64,000 nt of DNA from Symbiodolus clandestinus (GTDB lineage: Bacteria > Pseudomonadota > Gammaproteobacteria > Enterobacterales > G038960095): assembly GCA_038960095.1 (NCBI GenBank), contig CP152425.1, forward strand, positions 186,001-250,000, written 5' to 3'. Shown piece after piece: positions 35,507 through 44,034 of this stretch; the first letter of the stretch is position 1; each line of letters starts with the position of its first letter. Below the pieces are notes generated by a model. The model made no database searches and was not told the DNA's origin. It saw only the letters and a list, made by a program, of their open reading frames with translations. The position numbers and the translations under genes were made by a program.

Positions 35507-37582
35507 ATGAACACTCACTCCTTCCTATTAGAAATTACCACTGAAGAGCTTCCTCCAACAAGCTTACGTCAAGTCGCTCAACGCTTTGCTGATGAATTCT
35601 CTTTGGCCTTACAGCAAGCTGAGTTGAGTTATCATCAATTGCACTGGTTTGCTACTCCTCGTCGATTAGCGATTCAGGTCAAACAGTTAGCCCATCAACA
35701 GCCTGACAAACAGATTGAAAAACGTGGCCCTAGTTTGGCACAAGCCTTTGATGCACAGGGCACTCCAACTGCCGCGGCTGACAAATGGGCTGAACGCTGT
35801 CAAATTTCACTCAAGCAAGCAGAGATTTGGCAAACTGAAAAAGGGAGTTGGTTACGCTATTGCGCTCAAATTTCAGGAAAACTGGCTGAAACGCTACTGA
35901 TCGATTGTGCTAATCAAGCGCTCAAAAATCTAAAATTAATGCCGTTGATGCATTGGGGAGAACATCCATTCCCCTTTATTCGTCCTATACAAGGAGTTGT
36001 TGCTCTACTCGATGATCAGCAGCTGCCGGGTGAAGTCCTTGGTATCGCTACTTCACGGACCCTACAAGGCCACCGCTTCTTAGGAGAAGTCACTTTAACA
36101 CTTCAGCACGCCGATGAGTATCCTCAGATTTTGCTTAAGCATGGGCATGTGATGGCTGATTTTGCTGAGCGGCAACGCTATATTCGTCACCAAATCACCA
36201 CATTAGCAACCCAACTGGAGGGGGAAGTCGATTTAGATGAAATGCTACTTGAAGAGGTCACTGCCCTCGTTGAGTGGCCGGTGATCTTGAGCGCCACATT
36301 TGATCGACAATTTTTGGAGGTCCCTGCGGAGGCCTTGGTCTACACCATGAAAAAAGACCAACGCTATTTTCCACTCTACGATCAGCAAAAGCAGTTATTA
36401 CCGAAATTTATCTTTGTTGCCAATAATGCGCCTGCTGATCCCAGTGCCATTATTCGTGGTAATCAGCAAGTCATCCGCCCACGGCTGGCTGATGCTCAAT
36501 TCTTTTTCAATAGCGACCGCCGTCAACCTTTGGAAAATCTGCTGCCACGCTTAAAAACGATGCTGTTTCAACAGCAGCTAGGAACCCTCTTTGATAAAGC
36601 CCAACGCTTACAAAGCATCGCTAGGCAGTTTGCGATTTTGATGCAAGTTGACCTTTCGCAAGCGGCGCGAGCAGCCCTGCTGGCTAAATGTGATCTTGCC
36701 AGCCACCTGGTCTCTGAATTCCCTGCCACTCAAGGGATTATGGGCATGCATTATGCTCGTCTCTCAGGAGAATCAGAGGCAGTCGCTCAAGCCATCCAAG
36801 CCCATTATCAGCCACGCTTTTCCGGTGATGTTGTCCCTCAACAACCTATCGCTTGTGTGGTCGCACTTGCTGATAAGTTAGATACCTTAGTGGGTATCAT
36901 TGGCATTGGCGCCTTACCGAAAAGTGATAAAGATCCTTTTGCGTTACGACGTGCTGCCCTGGGTGTTGTTCGAATTTTAGTTGAAAACCAACTACCTTTA
37001 GCACTACCCTCTCTGATTGCTACTACAGTGCTCGCTAATCACCCATTGAGGTTGCCCAATCAACAGGTTGCCAGTGAGGTCCTTGATTTTATATTAAATC
37101 GACTCCGCTATTGGTATCAAGATCAGGGTTTTTCTAACCAATTAATCCAAGCAGTATTAACCCAGCAGTCGACCATCCCAGCAGATATTGCTGCCCGTCT
37201 TCATGCTTTATCACTGTTTTCGACTACTGAAACCGCACAAACTTTAGTCACTGCCAATAAACGCGTTACCCATCTGTTGACCAAAATAGGTGATCCTGTT
37301 GAATTACCATTGGCCTACGACAGCGCTTTACTCACGCTGGCAGCCGAACAACAACTGGCACAGCAGATCAATCATCTCCAAGAGACTCTGCCGCTGGCCA
37401 TAAATGCTCAAGACTACTCAGCTGCCTTAATGCAATTAACGACGCTATCACAGCCACTTGAGCATTTTTTCAATGAGGTGATGGTATTGGTTGATGATCC
37501 AAAACTACGCCTCAACCGTCTACAACTCCTCTACGCAGCACGCCAGTTATTCTTACAAGTGGCTGATATCTCTCAATTGTAG
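35507..37582 (+). CDS. glyS: Glycine--tRNA ligase beta subunit
   Basis: GlyS is the tRNA-binding beta subunit. The 691-residue product (689 in E. coli) contains LLEITTEELPPTSLRQVAQR, QIEKRGPSLAQAFDAQG, MHWGEHPFPFIRPI, LVEWPVILSATFDRQFLEVP followed by AEALVYTMKKDQRYFP, PRLADAQFFFNSDR and KSDKDPFALRRAALGVVRIL, with a DALR-like C-terminal domain. The ATG at 35507, with ATAGGT before it, is preferred to the in-frame TTG at 35489. It ends convergent with mutH, with only 40 bases between the two stops. Confidence 0.97.
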   Translation: MNTHSFLLEITTEELPPTSLRQVAQRFADEFSLALQQAELSYHQLHWFATPRRLAIQVKQLAHQQPDKQIEKRGPSLAQAFDAQGTPTAAADKWAERCQISLKQAEIWQTEKGSWLRYCAQISGKLAETLLIDCANQALKNLKLMPLMHWGEHPFPFIRPIQGVVALLDDQQLPGEVLGIATSRTLQGHRFLGEVTLTLQHADEYPQILLKHGHVMADFAERQRYIRHQITTLATQLEGEVDLDEMLLEEVTALVEWPVILSATFDRQFLEVPAEALVYTMKKDQRYFPLYDQQKQLLPKFIFVANNAPADPSAIIRGNQQVIRPRLADAQFFFNSDRRQPLENLLPRLKTMLFQQQLGTLFDKAQRLQSIARQFAILMQVDLSQAARAALLAKCDLASHLVSEFPATQGIMGMHYARLSGESEAVAQAIQAHYQPRFSGDVVPQQPIACVVALADKLDTLVGIIGIGALPKSDKDPFALRRAALGVVRILVENQLPLALPSLIATTVLANHPLRLPNQQVASEVLDFILNRLRYWYQDQGFSNQLIQAVLTQQSTIPADIAARLHALSLFSTTETAQTLVTANKRVTHLLTKIGDPVELPLAYDSALLTLAAEQQLAQQINHLQETLPLAINAQDYSAALMQLTTLSQPLEHFFNEVMVLVDDPKLRLNRLQLLYAARQLFLQVADISQL

Positions 37583-37622
37583 AGGAAACCTGATAGCACT
37601 GGGTAATTAGCTACCGATAGTT

Positions 37623-38297
37623 TTACAGTAATAGCGTCGCTGTAAAACGACTTCGCAGATAAAAGCCCAGAGGTAATGTCATGATAACCTTACCATCCTT
37701 ATCTATCCCAGCAGTCCGTGCACGCCTATTAGCTGCTTTAGGCCGCAGCTGTAAAACTTCACCGTAATGGGCTGAAATTTTCTGGCTGTTCCCCAAAACA
37801 ATCTGCTCCATAAGCTCTTCCCAATCCTGTTGAAGCTGGTGTAGTTGTTGGGCATTGGGGGACCATAACAAAGGGTTACCTAATCGTCGCTCTGACCATA
37901 AGCAGCCTCGTGCCCCAACAATCGGGATCCAAAGCACATGCTGCAGCTTCTGCTTGACTAAGCTAGTCGACCAGCTAAGGCCGCTATTATTAGTTAAAGG
38001 CGCTACGCAAACAAAAGTGCTCTCTAAAGGTTTCCCTTTTACATCGACAGGAATGGTTTTTAGTTCTATCCCGAATTGTGGAAAATCTGGCTGCGGTTTG
38101 CTACCACTCATAGCACCTAAATAGTATTCAGCTAATAAACCTGCCCATCCCTTAGCATGCCGTGTAGAGCGTGGTAGCGCGATTCCTATCTCAGCAGCTA
38201 AGGTAGCTAGGGAACGTCCGGCTAAGGCAAGGGCGCGTTGATAAAGCTGCCGCTCATTTTCTGGCGGAACGCTTATGTCTGAAAATCTAGGAGTCAT
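37623..38297 (-). CDS. mutH: DNA mismatch repair endonuclease MutH
   Basis: MutH nicks the unmethylated strand at hemimethylated GATC, directed by MutS and MutL. The 224-residue protein retains the catalytic D-x6-E-x-K motif in PDFPQFGIELKTIPVDVKGK, as well as KGWAGLLAEYYLGA, STFVCVAPLTNNSGLSW, LLWSPNAQQLHQL, DWEELMEQIVLG and QLRPKAANRRARTAG. The gene looks intact, which suggests that methyl-directed mismatch repair is kept; dam, mutS and mutL are not in the window. It is divergent from rppH, as in E. coli. Confidence 0.95.
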   Translation of the reverse strand: MTPRFSDISVPPENERQLYQRALALAGRSLATLAAEIGIALPRSTRHAKGWAGLLAEYYLGAMSGSKPQPDFPQFGIELKTIPVDVKGKPLESTFVCVAPLTNNSGLSWSTSLVKQKLQHVLWIPIVGARGCLWSERRLGNPLLWSPNAQQLHQLQQDWEELMEQIVLGNSQKISAHYGEVLQLRPKAANRRARTAGIDKDGKVIMTLPLGFYLRSRFTATLLL

Positions 38298-38929
38298 AAC
38301 TAATCATCAGTTCTGCTTTAGCTCCGAGAGTATAACAAACTACAAATAGCTGGGTAGCTAACCTATCAACTTTAGCTATCACTTAACGTCGCTTCCAGAG
38401 CTCTATTGTCCCTGATAGGATGACCTATAATAGCTGAAATGCTCGGATTATCCACAATCACCGGCCATCTCTCCTTAAGTCGGTACTTGATAACCCACGT
38501 TTTTGCTACCCGACCCCACTAATATGCACCCTTTTAAGTCGCCGTCAAGTGACATTGTGTATAAATTACCAACTGGCCGATCTTTCGCCAACCCAACTTT
38601 TGAACAAATTTTCCTGTGGGGATAACCATTTTATAAAAAGAAAAAATAAAAATAACTCATTGTTTTTTAATAATTATTTATATTAATTTTCTTGATCAAT
38701 TTGCTCAATAATCCAAGTTATTCTAAAGCTATGCGGTGATTTTTCACAGTAATATCCACAGAATAAGTGCATAACCTCGAGTGTTATAACGGTTAGTTGT
38801 ACATAAACTAGCCTAAATCCATGAGTTATCCCAAGGACCCTTTGTCCATTAGCTATTTACCCGAACATAAATTGTATGTCACAATCCCCCCAAATTGCTG
38901 ATTTATCAATATAGACTCGAGACTATTCT
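38298..38929. other. Non-coding region with DnaA-box-like cluster and AT-rich block
   Basis: A gap of 632 bases without a gene between divergent mutH and rppH. It contains TTATCCACA (38448-38456, perfect DnaA consensus), TTATACACA on the minus strand (38564-38556, identical to the E. coli R2 box), TTATCCCCA on the minus strand (38625-38617), ATATCCACA (38752-38760) and TTATCCCAA (38826-38834). A strongly AT-rich block (about 38631-38720) lies between the sites. Only two GATC sites are present (38579, 38694), far fewer than in E. coli oriC. It may be a DnaA-regulated region or an origin; the sequence alone does not decide. Confidence 0.4.
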
Positions 38930-39463
38930 ATGATAGATAGCGAAGGATATCGCAAAAACGTTGGCATCGTCATTTGCAACCACAGCGGTCAAGTATTGTG
39001 GGCCAAACGCCGTGGGCAACACTCTTGGCAGTTTCCCCAGGGGGGCGTTAGTGGTGGTGAAACAGCCGAGCAAGCCATGTATCGTGAGCTTTATGAAGAA
39101 GTAGGCTTACTTACTGATAAAGTACAAATATTAAGCTATACACGCCACTGGCTACAGTACCAAATCCCCAAGCATCTAATACGCTGGCAAAGCAAGCCCT
39201 TGTGCATTGGCCAAAAACAGAAGTGGTTTTTGCTGCTTTTAAACAATGATGAGCAGTGTATCAACCTACAAGCAACTTCTATTCCAGAATTTGATGATTG
39301 GCGTTGGGTGAGTTATTGGTACCCTGTCCGTCAAGTGATCGCTTTTAAGCGGCAAGTTTATCGCCAAGTGATGCATGAATTCGCAGCGACTGCCCTGTCT
39401 ATGACTGAACCGACACGAATGACTAAGCGGCATCATCATAGCTATCCATCGAGAAAACCTTAA
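38930..39463 (+). CDS. rppH: RNA pyrophosphohydrolase
   Basis: RppH removes pyrophosphate from the 5' end of RNAs and so triggers RNase E-dependent decay. The Nudix box is intact in the segment beginning GGVSGGETAEQAMYRELYEE (38930 + about 37 codons), continuing with VGL. Other conserved pieces are YRKNVGIVICNHSGQVLWAK, SWQFPQGG, KWFLLLLNN and EFDDWRWVSYWYPVRQVI. Length 177 residues, 176 in E. coli. lgt follows after 14 bases; ptsP, normally between them, is missing. Confidence 0.97.
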   Translation: MIDSEGYRKNVGIVICNHSGQVLWAKRRGQHSWQFPQGGVSGGETAEQAMYRELYEEVGLLTDKVQILSYTRHWLQYQIPKHLIRWQSKPLCIGQKQKWFLLLLNNDEQCINLQATSIPEFDDWRWVSYWYPVRQVIAFKRQVYRQVMHEFAATALSMTEPTRMTKRHHHSYPSRKP

Positions 39464-39477
39464 CGATTGCTTAGCCG

Positions 39478-40257
39478 ATGATTACGACACCTTGGCAATG
39501 GCCACACTTCGACCCCATTTTTTTTTCTATCGGCCCCCTTGCTTTACGGTGGTACGGATTGCTGTATTTAGTGGGTTTCTGCTTTACTTTAATGCAAACT
39601 AAGCGTCAAGCTCGCCAACCCAATAGTGGTTGGCAACCTACTGAAGTAGAAGCTCTGGTGCAGGCTGGTTTTATCGGTTTACTCTTCGGTGGGCGAATTG
39701 GCTATATTCTGGTGTATCAATTAGCCACTTTTATTACCGATCCACTCTCCTTGCTTCGCATTTGGGAAGGCGGAATGTCTTTCCATGGTGGTTTGGTTGG
39801 TGCTCTCATTGCCTTTGCCTGGTTTGCTCGACGAACCCAGCGCTCTTTTCTAGCGGTTGCTGACTTTATTGCCCCTTGGGTGCCCGTAGGCTTAGGCTTG
39901 GGGCGATTAGGTAATTGGATTAACGGTGAGCTGTGGGGGCGAGTGACTACCCTGCCTTGGGGGGTGGTTTTTCCACAAGCGGGTCCCTTACCACGCCACC
40001 CGTCACAGCTGTATGAAGCCTTTCTAGAAGGGGTCGTGTTATTCCTATTACTCCGCTACTACCGACGACGCACCCCATCGCAGGGACTGCTGTCGGCACT
40101 GTTTCTTATTGGCTATGGCAGTCTACGCTTTATGGTAGAGTATTTACGAGAACCTGATCCACAATTTATCGCGATAGTCTCTTCCTTCACCATGGGGCAA
40201 TGGCTATCCATTCCGATGGTGATTACTGGCGTGATCTTATGGTATCGCTCTTATTGA
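39478..40257 (+). CDS. lgt: Phosphatidylglycerol--prolipoprotein diacylglyceryl transferase
   Basis: Lgt attaches diacylglycerol to the lipobox cysteine, the first step of lipoprotein maturation, in the inner membrane. The 259-residue protein has about seven membrane segments and the signatures FSIGPLALRWYGLLYLVGF, GGRIGYILVY, GGMSFHGGLVGAL, GLGRLGNWINGELWGRV and LPRHPSQLYEAFLEGVVLF. It is about 30 residues shorter than the E. coli enzyme; the difference falls in the periplasmic insertion after WGRV, a loop that is also short in other families. Confidence 0.96.
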   Translation: MITTPWQWPHFDPIFFSIGPLALRWYGLLYLVGFCFTLMQTKRQARQPNSGWQPTEVEALVQAGFIGLLFGGRIGYILVYQLATFITDPLSLLRIWEGGMSFHGGLVGALIAFAWFARRTQRSFLAVADFIAPWVPVGLGLGRLGNWINGELWGRVTTLPWGVVFPQAGPLPRHPSQLYEAFLEGVVLFLLLRYYRRRTPSQGLLSALFLIGYGSLRFMVEYLREPDPQFIAIVSSFTMGQWLSIPMVITGVILWYRSY

Positions 40258-40282
40258 AAACCGGCCTAAAACGAGCTCAAAC

Positions 40283-41080
40283 ATGCAACAATATCTAACC
40301 TTAATGGAACATGTTCTGCATCACGGTTGCCAAAAACCTGATCGCACCGGTGTGGGTACGCTCTCGGTTTTTGGCTACCAGATGCGTTTTAATTTGCAAC
40401 AGGGTTTTCCTTTAATCACCACCAAAAATTGCCATATTCGATCAATTATTTACGAATTATTGTGGTTTTTACAAGGCAATACTCAGGTCGATTACCTACA
40501 GCGACATCAAGTGAGTATTTGGGATGCTTGGGCTGATGAACAAGGAGAACTTGGACCTATTTACGGAAAGCAGTGGCGCGCTTGGGGGACTGCTCAGGGG
40601 AAATCCATCGATCAACTGAGCCAAATCATTGAACAGCTCAAACAGAATCGCCATTCTCGACGGCTGGTGGTTTCAGCCTGGAATGTTGGAGAACTAGAAC
40701 AGATGGCTTTGGCACCTTGCCACGCGCTGTTTCAATTTTATGTCGATGGCCAAAATCGGCTCTGCTGTCAACTTTATCAACGCTCTTGTGACGTTTTTCT
40801 TGGTTTGCCCTTCAATATCGCCAGTTACGCTCTGTTAACACACCTGGTAGCTCAACAGTGTGACCTGGCAGTCGGCGAATTTATTTGGACGGGTGGTGAT
40901 ACTCACTTATACCTTAACCACCTCGAACAAGCAAAACTCCAGTTAACTCGGCAACCTCGTGCTTTGCCTCGGTTAGCGATCAGCAGTAAACCAGCCTCTC
41001 TGTTCGACTATCAATATGAGGATTTTCAAATTACTGACTATCACCCTTATCCTGCGATTAAAGCACCGATTGCCGTATAA
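40283..41080 (+). CDS. thyA: Thymidylate synthase
   Basis: ThyA makes dTMP from dUMP with methylene-tetrahydrofolate. The 265-residue protein (264 in E. coli) has the phosphate-binding PDRTGVGTLSVFGYQMRF, SIIYELLWFLQGNTQVDYL, the nucleophile in ALAPCHALFQFYV, QLYQRSCDVFLGLPFNIASY and TGGDTHLYLNHLEQ. It is in the E. coli order after lgt and before the ppdA operon. Confidence 0.97.
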   Translation: MQQYLTLMEHVLHHGCQKPDRTGVGTLSVFGYQMRFNLQQGFPLITTKNCHIRSIIYELLWFLQGNTQVDYLQRHQVSIWDAWADEQGELGPIYGKQWRAWGTAQGKSIDQLSQIIEQLKQNRHSRRLVVSAWNVGELEQMALAPCHALFQFYVDGQNRLCCQLYQRSCDVFLGLPFNIASYALLTHLVAQQCDLAVGEFIWTGGDTHLYLNHLEQAKLQLTRQPRALPRLAISSKPASLFDYQYEDFQITDYHPYPAIKAPIAV

Positions 41081-41228
41081 GCAGCCAGCAACCATTTTCT
41101 AGAATCACTCAATCATCAATAATCTTGAGATCTGGAACACTGATTCCACCTTTTCAATAACACGCTAGCACTCTAATTCATTACCCAGCATGCTAGCAGC
41201 TCTGCTAACGACGAGCCCTGGATACCCC

Positions 41229-41711
41229 ATGCGTGGTTTCTTATTAATAGAGTGCCTATTGGCTACTAGCATCCTCGCTCTACTCAGTACAATGATGTTA
41301 CGTAGTTGGCAACAACAGCAGAACTACCTCAGCCTAGAGAACACTACCCAAGCTCTAATGACTTTCCTGGCTCAGGCTCAAACGCTGGCCACCCAACAGC
41401 AGCAAACCTTAAGTGTACAACGGGAATTCACCAACCAGGGAGAGTGGTGCTTTTGGATCGGTGGATTATCGGCTCAGCACGACTGCCAAAATTCTCCCCT
41501 ATTTTGGAAACTGACAGATTATCGAGTCAAATTACTAACAACGCCCACTTTTCCCTCTCCTAAATTTTATGGCCATACCGGAGCTACCCAGGCTACCCGA
41601 ATAACTCTCAGTGCAGGTGCCCAGCGAATCCGAGTGGTAATTTCCAGTAAAGGGCGGCTGAGTCGTTGTAGTGAGCATGGCAATTTTGGGTCTTTGAGAG
41701 CTTGCCGATGA
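41229..41711 (+). CDS. ppdA: Prepilin-type pseudopilin PpdA
   Basis: A type II/IV pseudopilin-like protein. The ATG at 41229 gives a two-residue leader before the prepilin peptidase site (MRG then FLLIECLLATSILALLS), with glutamate at position +5. The C-terminal domain, with GEWCFWIGG, HDCQNSPLFW and VVISSKGRLSRC, aligns with E. coli PpdA. The frame is open to an earlier ATG at 41190. The gene heads a four-gene overlapping cluster with the same order as E. coli thyA-ppdA-ppdB-ygdB-ppdC. No pilus assembly genes are in the window, so its use is unknown. Confidence 0.88.
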   Translation: MRGFLLIECLLATSILALLSTMMLRSWQQQQNYLSLENTTQALMTFLAQAQTLATQQQQTLSVQREFTNQGEWCFWIGGLSAQHDCQNSPLFWKLTDYRVKLLTTPTFPSPKFYGHTGATQATRITLSAGAQRIRVVISSKGRLSRCSEHGNFGSLRACR

Positions 41712-42292
41712 TCCCTTTTTATGGTTTTTCTCTCCCCAGTTTATTGCTCAGCCTTGGCTTTGCAAGCCTTATCATGCTGGCGACCAGCAGTCTGATTGGC
41801 CATCTCTTACAAGTGGTTCGGATACGATATTACCATTACACACTCACTGCCACGCTACAGCAGCAACTCAATCAGATAGCCCAAGAGGTAAAACGGGCTG
41901 GCTTTCGAAATACTATTCACCAGCCTGCCGGTTTACCACCCCTCAAAACCCCCATTGTCATTGGTCATTACCCAGGGGAATCCATTAATTCCTGCTTGCT
42001 GTTCTATTATGACCGTAATCGAGATAACTTTTCCGGTTACCAGAAGATCGCAACGACTATTGGTTACCGGCTTCACCAGGGTAACTTAGAGACTCAACAT
42101 GGTGTCAACCATTGCCAGGGTGGCCGCTGGGAGGATCTATTTGATAAACAGATGATCACCATACAACGCTTCCAGCTCCTCCATTCCTCGGATAACCGCT
42201 GGCTCCAGCTAACCTTGCAGGGAAAGTTAACTCAGCAGCCACAGATAACGCAACAGCGGCAGGCGATTGTTGCACTGGAAAATCTTCCCTAA
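41708..42292 (+). CDS. ppdB: Prepilin-type pseudopilin PpdB
   Basis: A 194-residue pseudopilin that starts in an ATGA overlap with ppdA. The leader and cleavage site read MIPFYG then FSLPSLLLSLGFASLIML. The glutamate normally at +5 of mature pilins is replaced here by serine; E. coli PpdB keeps it. The C-terminal part (IGYRLHQGNLETQHGVNHCQ, GGRWEDLFD) aligns with E. coli PpdB. The loss of Glu+5 could alter assembly or mark relaxation of constraint. Confidence 0.85.
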   Translation: MIPFYGFSLPSLLLSLGFASLIMLATSSLIGHLLQVVRIRYYHYTLTATLQQQLNQIAQEVKRAGFRNTIHQPAGLPPLKTPIVIGHYPGESINSCLLFYYDRNRDNFSGYQKIATTIGYRLHQGNLETQHGVNHCQGGRWEDLFDKQMITIQRFQLLHSSDNRWLQLTLQGKLTQQPQITQQRQAIVALENLP

Positions 42293-42810
42293 TGGCTTTG
42301 AAACCCTTGCAATCCCTCGAGATTGCTAGCCTATCGCAACCGCCAAAAAAGATGACTCAACATGGCTTTATTCTGATTGGTGGAACTATCCTATTGTTAT
42401 CACTGGCTTGGTTGTTGCTGGTTGCCTGGGAGCAATCCCGCCAACAGGCACTTCAATCGCAATATCAGCAGCGCCGCTATTGGCAATCATTAACTGCTAG
42501 TCTCTCATCGATTGCCATTGCACCCCACCTAGTTTGGCAACCGGTGGGCCGACAATGGCAATGCCAAACGGCAGCTCACCGACAAATCTGCTTAAGGCAG
42601 CACCATGGTGATCCAACTTTAGCGCTACTGCGCGCCGGACCCCTAACAACCCACGCGACCGATCCGGTTACCTTGTATCGATGGGCCAAGATCATTCCTC
42701 AGAAACCATCAACGTCTCCTGCACCTGAAGTTACTAAAGTAACGCTGGTCTGGATAACCGGAGGATGGCTTGATAGTTGTCCCGAAGCGGAGCCTGATTT
42801 ATGCCAGTAG
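42292..42810 (+). CDS. ygdB: YgdB-like pseudopilin (PilX/GspK-type)
   Basis: A 172-residue protein whose ATG shares a base with the ppdB stop. A hydrophobic segment follows MTQHG (FILIGGTILLLSLAWLLLV), again without glutamate at +5, as in E. coli YgdB. The C-terminal part has CLRQHHGDPTLALLRAGPL and GGWLDSCPEAEPDLCQ, matching the E. coli ending. If translation begins at the inner ATG (MTQHG) the protein is about 152 residues. It overlaps ppdC by ten bases. Confidence 0.82.
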   Translation: MALKPLQSLEIASLSQPPKKMTQHGFILIGGTILLLSLAWLLLVAWEQSRQQALQSQYQQRRYWQSLTASLSSIAIAPHLVWQPVGRQWQCQTAAHRQICLRQHHGDPTLALLRAGPLTTHATDPVTLYRWAKIIPQKPSTSPAPEVTKVTLVWITGGWLDSCPEAEPDLCQ

Positions 42811-43268
42811 TTATCCCTCATACTTTGAGGATAAAAGGCTTTACACTGATTGAACTTCCATTACTGCTGTTAATACTTGCCATCGCACTACCCGCTCTAT
42901 TGCAATATCAGCAAACGTTACAACAACAATGGTTACAGCTTGATCGGCAACAGCAGGCCTGGGCATTGGCTTACTACTCCTTAGTAGCCGTCTGTAGTCA
43001 ACCTCATGAGCCGATACCTTGGCCAACTTTACCCTCTACGGCTTGGCAGCGTCGCTGGAAACAGCGTTCACTGTCCAATAATGAATGTCAATACCATACC
43101 ATAACCATAACAGCGCCTAATAATATTGAGGCACGATTAACACAGATATGCTGCGCAAATCTCCTTATTGATAACAGTGATGACATTCTGAATGCTCGTC
43201 AACCCACGCCTCAAGGCCTGGTGAAAGCTCTGTCTACTGATCGCCATGCTATACTAAAAGTTCCCTAG
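42801..43268 (+). CDS. ppdC: Prepilin-type pseudopilin PpdC
   Basis: A 155-residue pseudopilin with the typical site IKG then FTLIELPLLLLILAIALPAL, with glutamate at +5, and a short globular domain containing two paired cysteines (QICCANLL). It ends the ppdA-ppdB-ygdB-ppdC set. In E. coli recC comes next; here an unknown gene follows instead. Identification rests on position and the N-terminal signature, since the globular domain is diverged and longer than in E. coli (107 residues in total there). Confidence 0.8.
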   Translation: MPVVIPHTLRIKGFTLIELPLLLLILAIALPALLQYQQTLQQQWLQLDRQQQAWALAYYSLVAVCSQPHEPIPWPTLPSTAWQRRWKQRSLSNNECQYHTITITAPNNIEARLTQICCANLLIDNSDDILNARQPTPQGLVKALSTDRHAILKVP

Positions 43269-43295
43269 ACAGCCCTAGCTTAGAGTACCCGCCGC

Positions 43296-43970
43296 ATGAT
43301 CCTCAAAAACCCTAAAACAATTAAGTTCCTTAAAAAACTCTCTGGTACAATCGCCCTAATATTTATCAGTTTTTTAGTCGGTTACTTTTTTAAGCCCACA
43401 CACGATGGCCGCATCGCCGAAAAAGATACCAAACCGTTTTCTAATCAGTTTCATTACGCAATTCTCCCCGACAGGCAGGTCTCCGATCTAATTCACCATC
43501 ACAGTGTTATAAGTTACTCTGACGTCAGTAACTTATGTTTCCACGCCAACAATCCTGACGATTCCCTTTTAACGCAATCTATTGCGATACAGGATGTCGG
43601 CCTAACCTATCACGTAACGTTACATTTTTCACCAAATTCCAGCTTATTAAGCATCCAACAAAACTATGATAAATTCTTTAATTTTAGCCGAACTATTAAT
43701 CTATCAGCATTGCTAAAAATCAGCCAATTGATTAAAAAAACTGGAAAACAATTTGAACTAAGCTTGAATAAGGAAAACCTTGTTATTCTCGTTCCATTTC
43801 TGACTAACGATCCTTTTATGAAATCAATACTCATCGTAAAAAACTTGAATGGTAAAATAGACGATAACGGTGATACAAAAATTGATTTGATAGTATTGAC
43901 ATTAATCGTTGATTTTTTTGGAGCGTACCAACTGCCAGACTATGTAAGCACTATGAAAACTCAATCCTAA
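43296..43970 (+). CDS. Unknown membrane-anchored protein
   Basis: A 224-residue protein with one N-terminal membrane segment (about residues 17-32, GTIALIFISFLVGYFF) preceded by a lysine-rich cytoplasmic start. The rest is predicted to lie outside the cytoplasm. It has no cysteine lipobox, repeats or motif that I recognise. It is noticeably more AT-rich than the pilin genes before it. It occupies the place where recC stands in E. coli, between ppdC and a convergent ptrA. It may be lineage-specific or acquired. Confidence 0.6.
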   Translation: MILKNPKTIKFLKKLSGTIALIFISFLVGYFFKPTHDGRIAEKDTKPFSNQFHYAILPDRQVSDLIHHHSVISYSDVSNLCFHANNPDDSLLTQSIAIQDVGLTYHVTLHFSPNSSLLSIQQNYDKFFNFSRTINLSALLKISQLIKKTGKQFELSLNKENLVILVPFLTNDPFMKSILIVKNLNGKIDDNGDTKIDLIVLTLIVDFFGAYQLPDYVSTMKTQS

Positions 43971-44034
43971 CTCCCGGCAGCTGGTTCCAATAAAATTAAT
44001 GGTTGGGCCACCAGGGGCGAATGCTGTCGATTTC

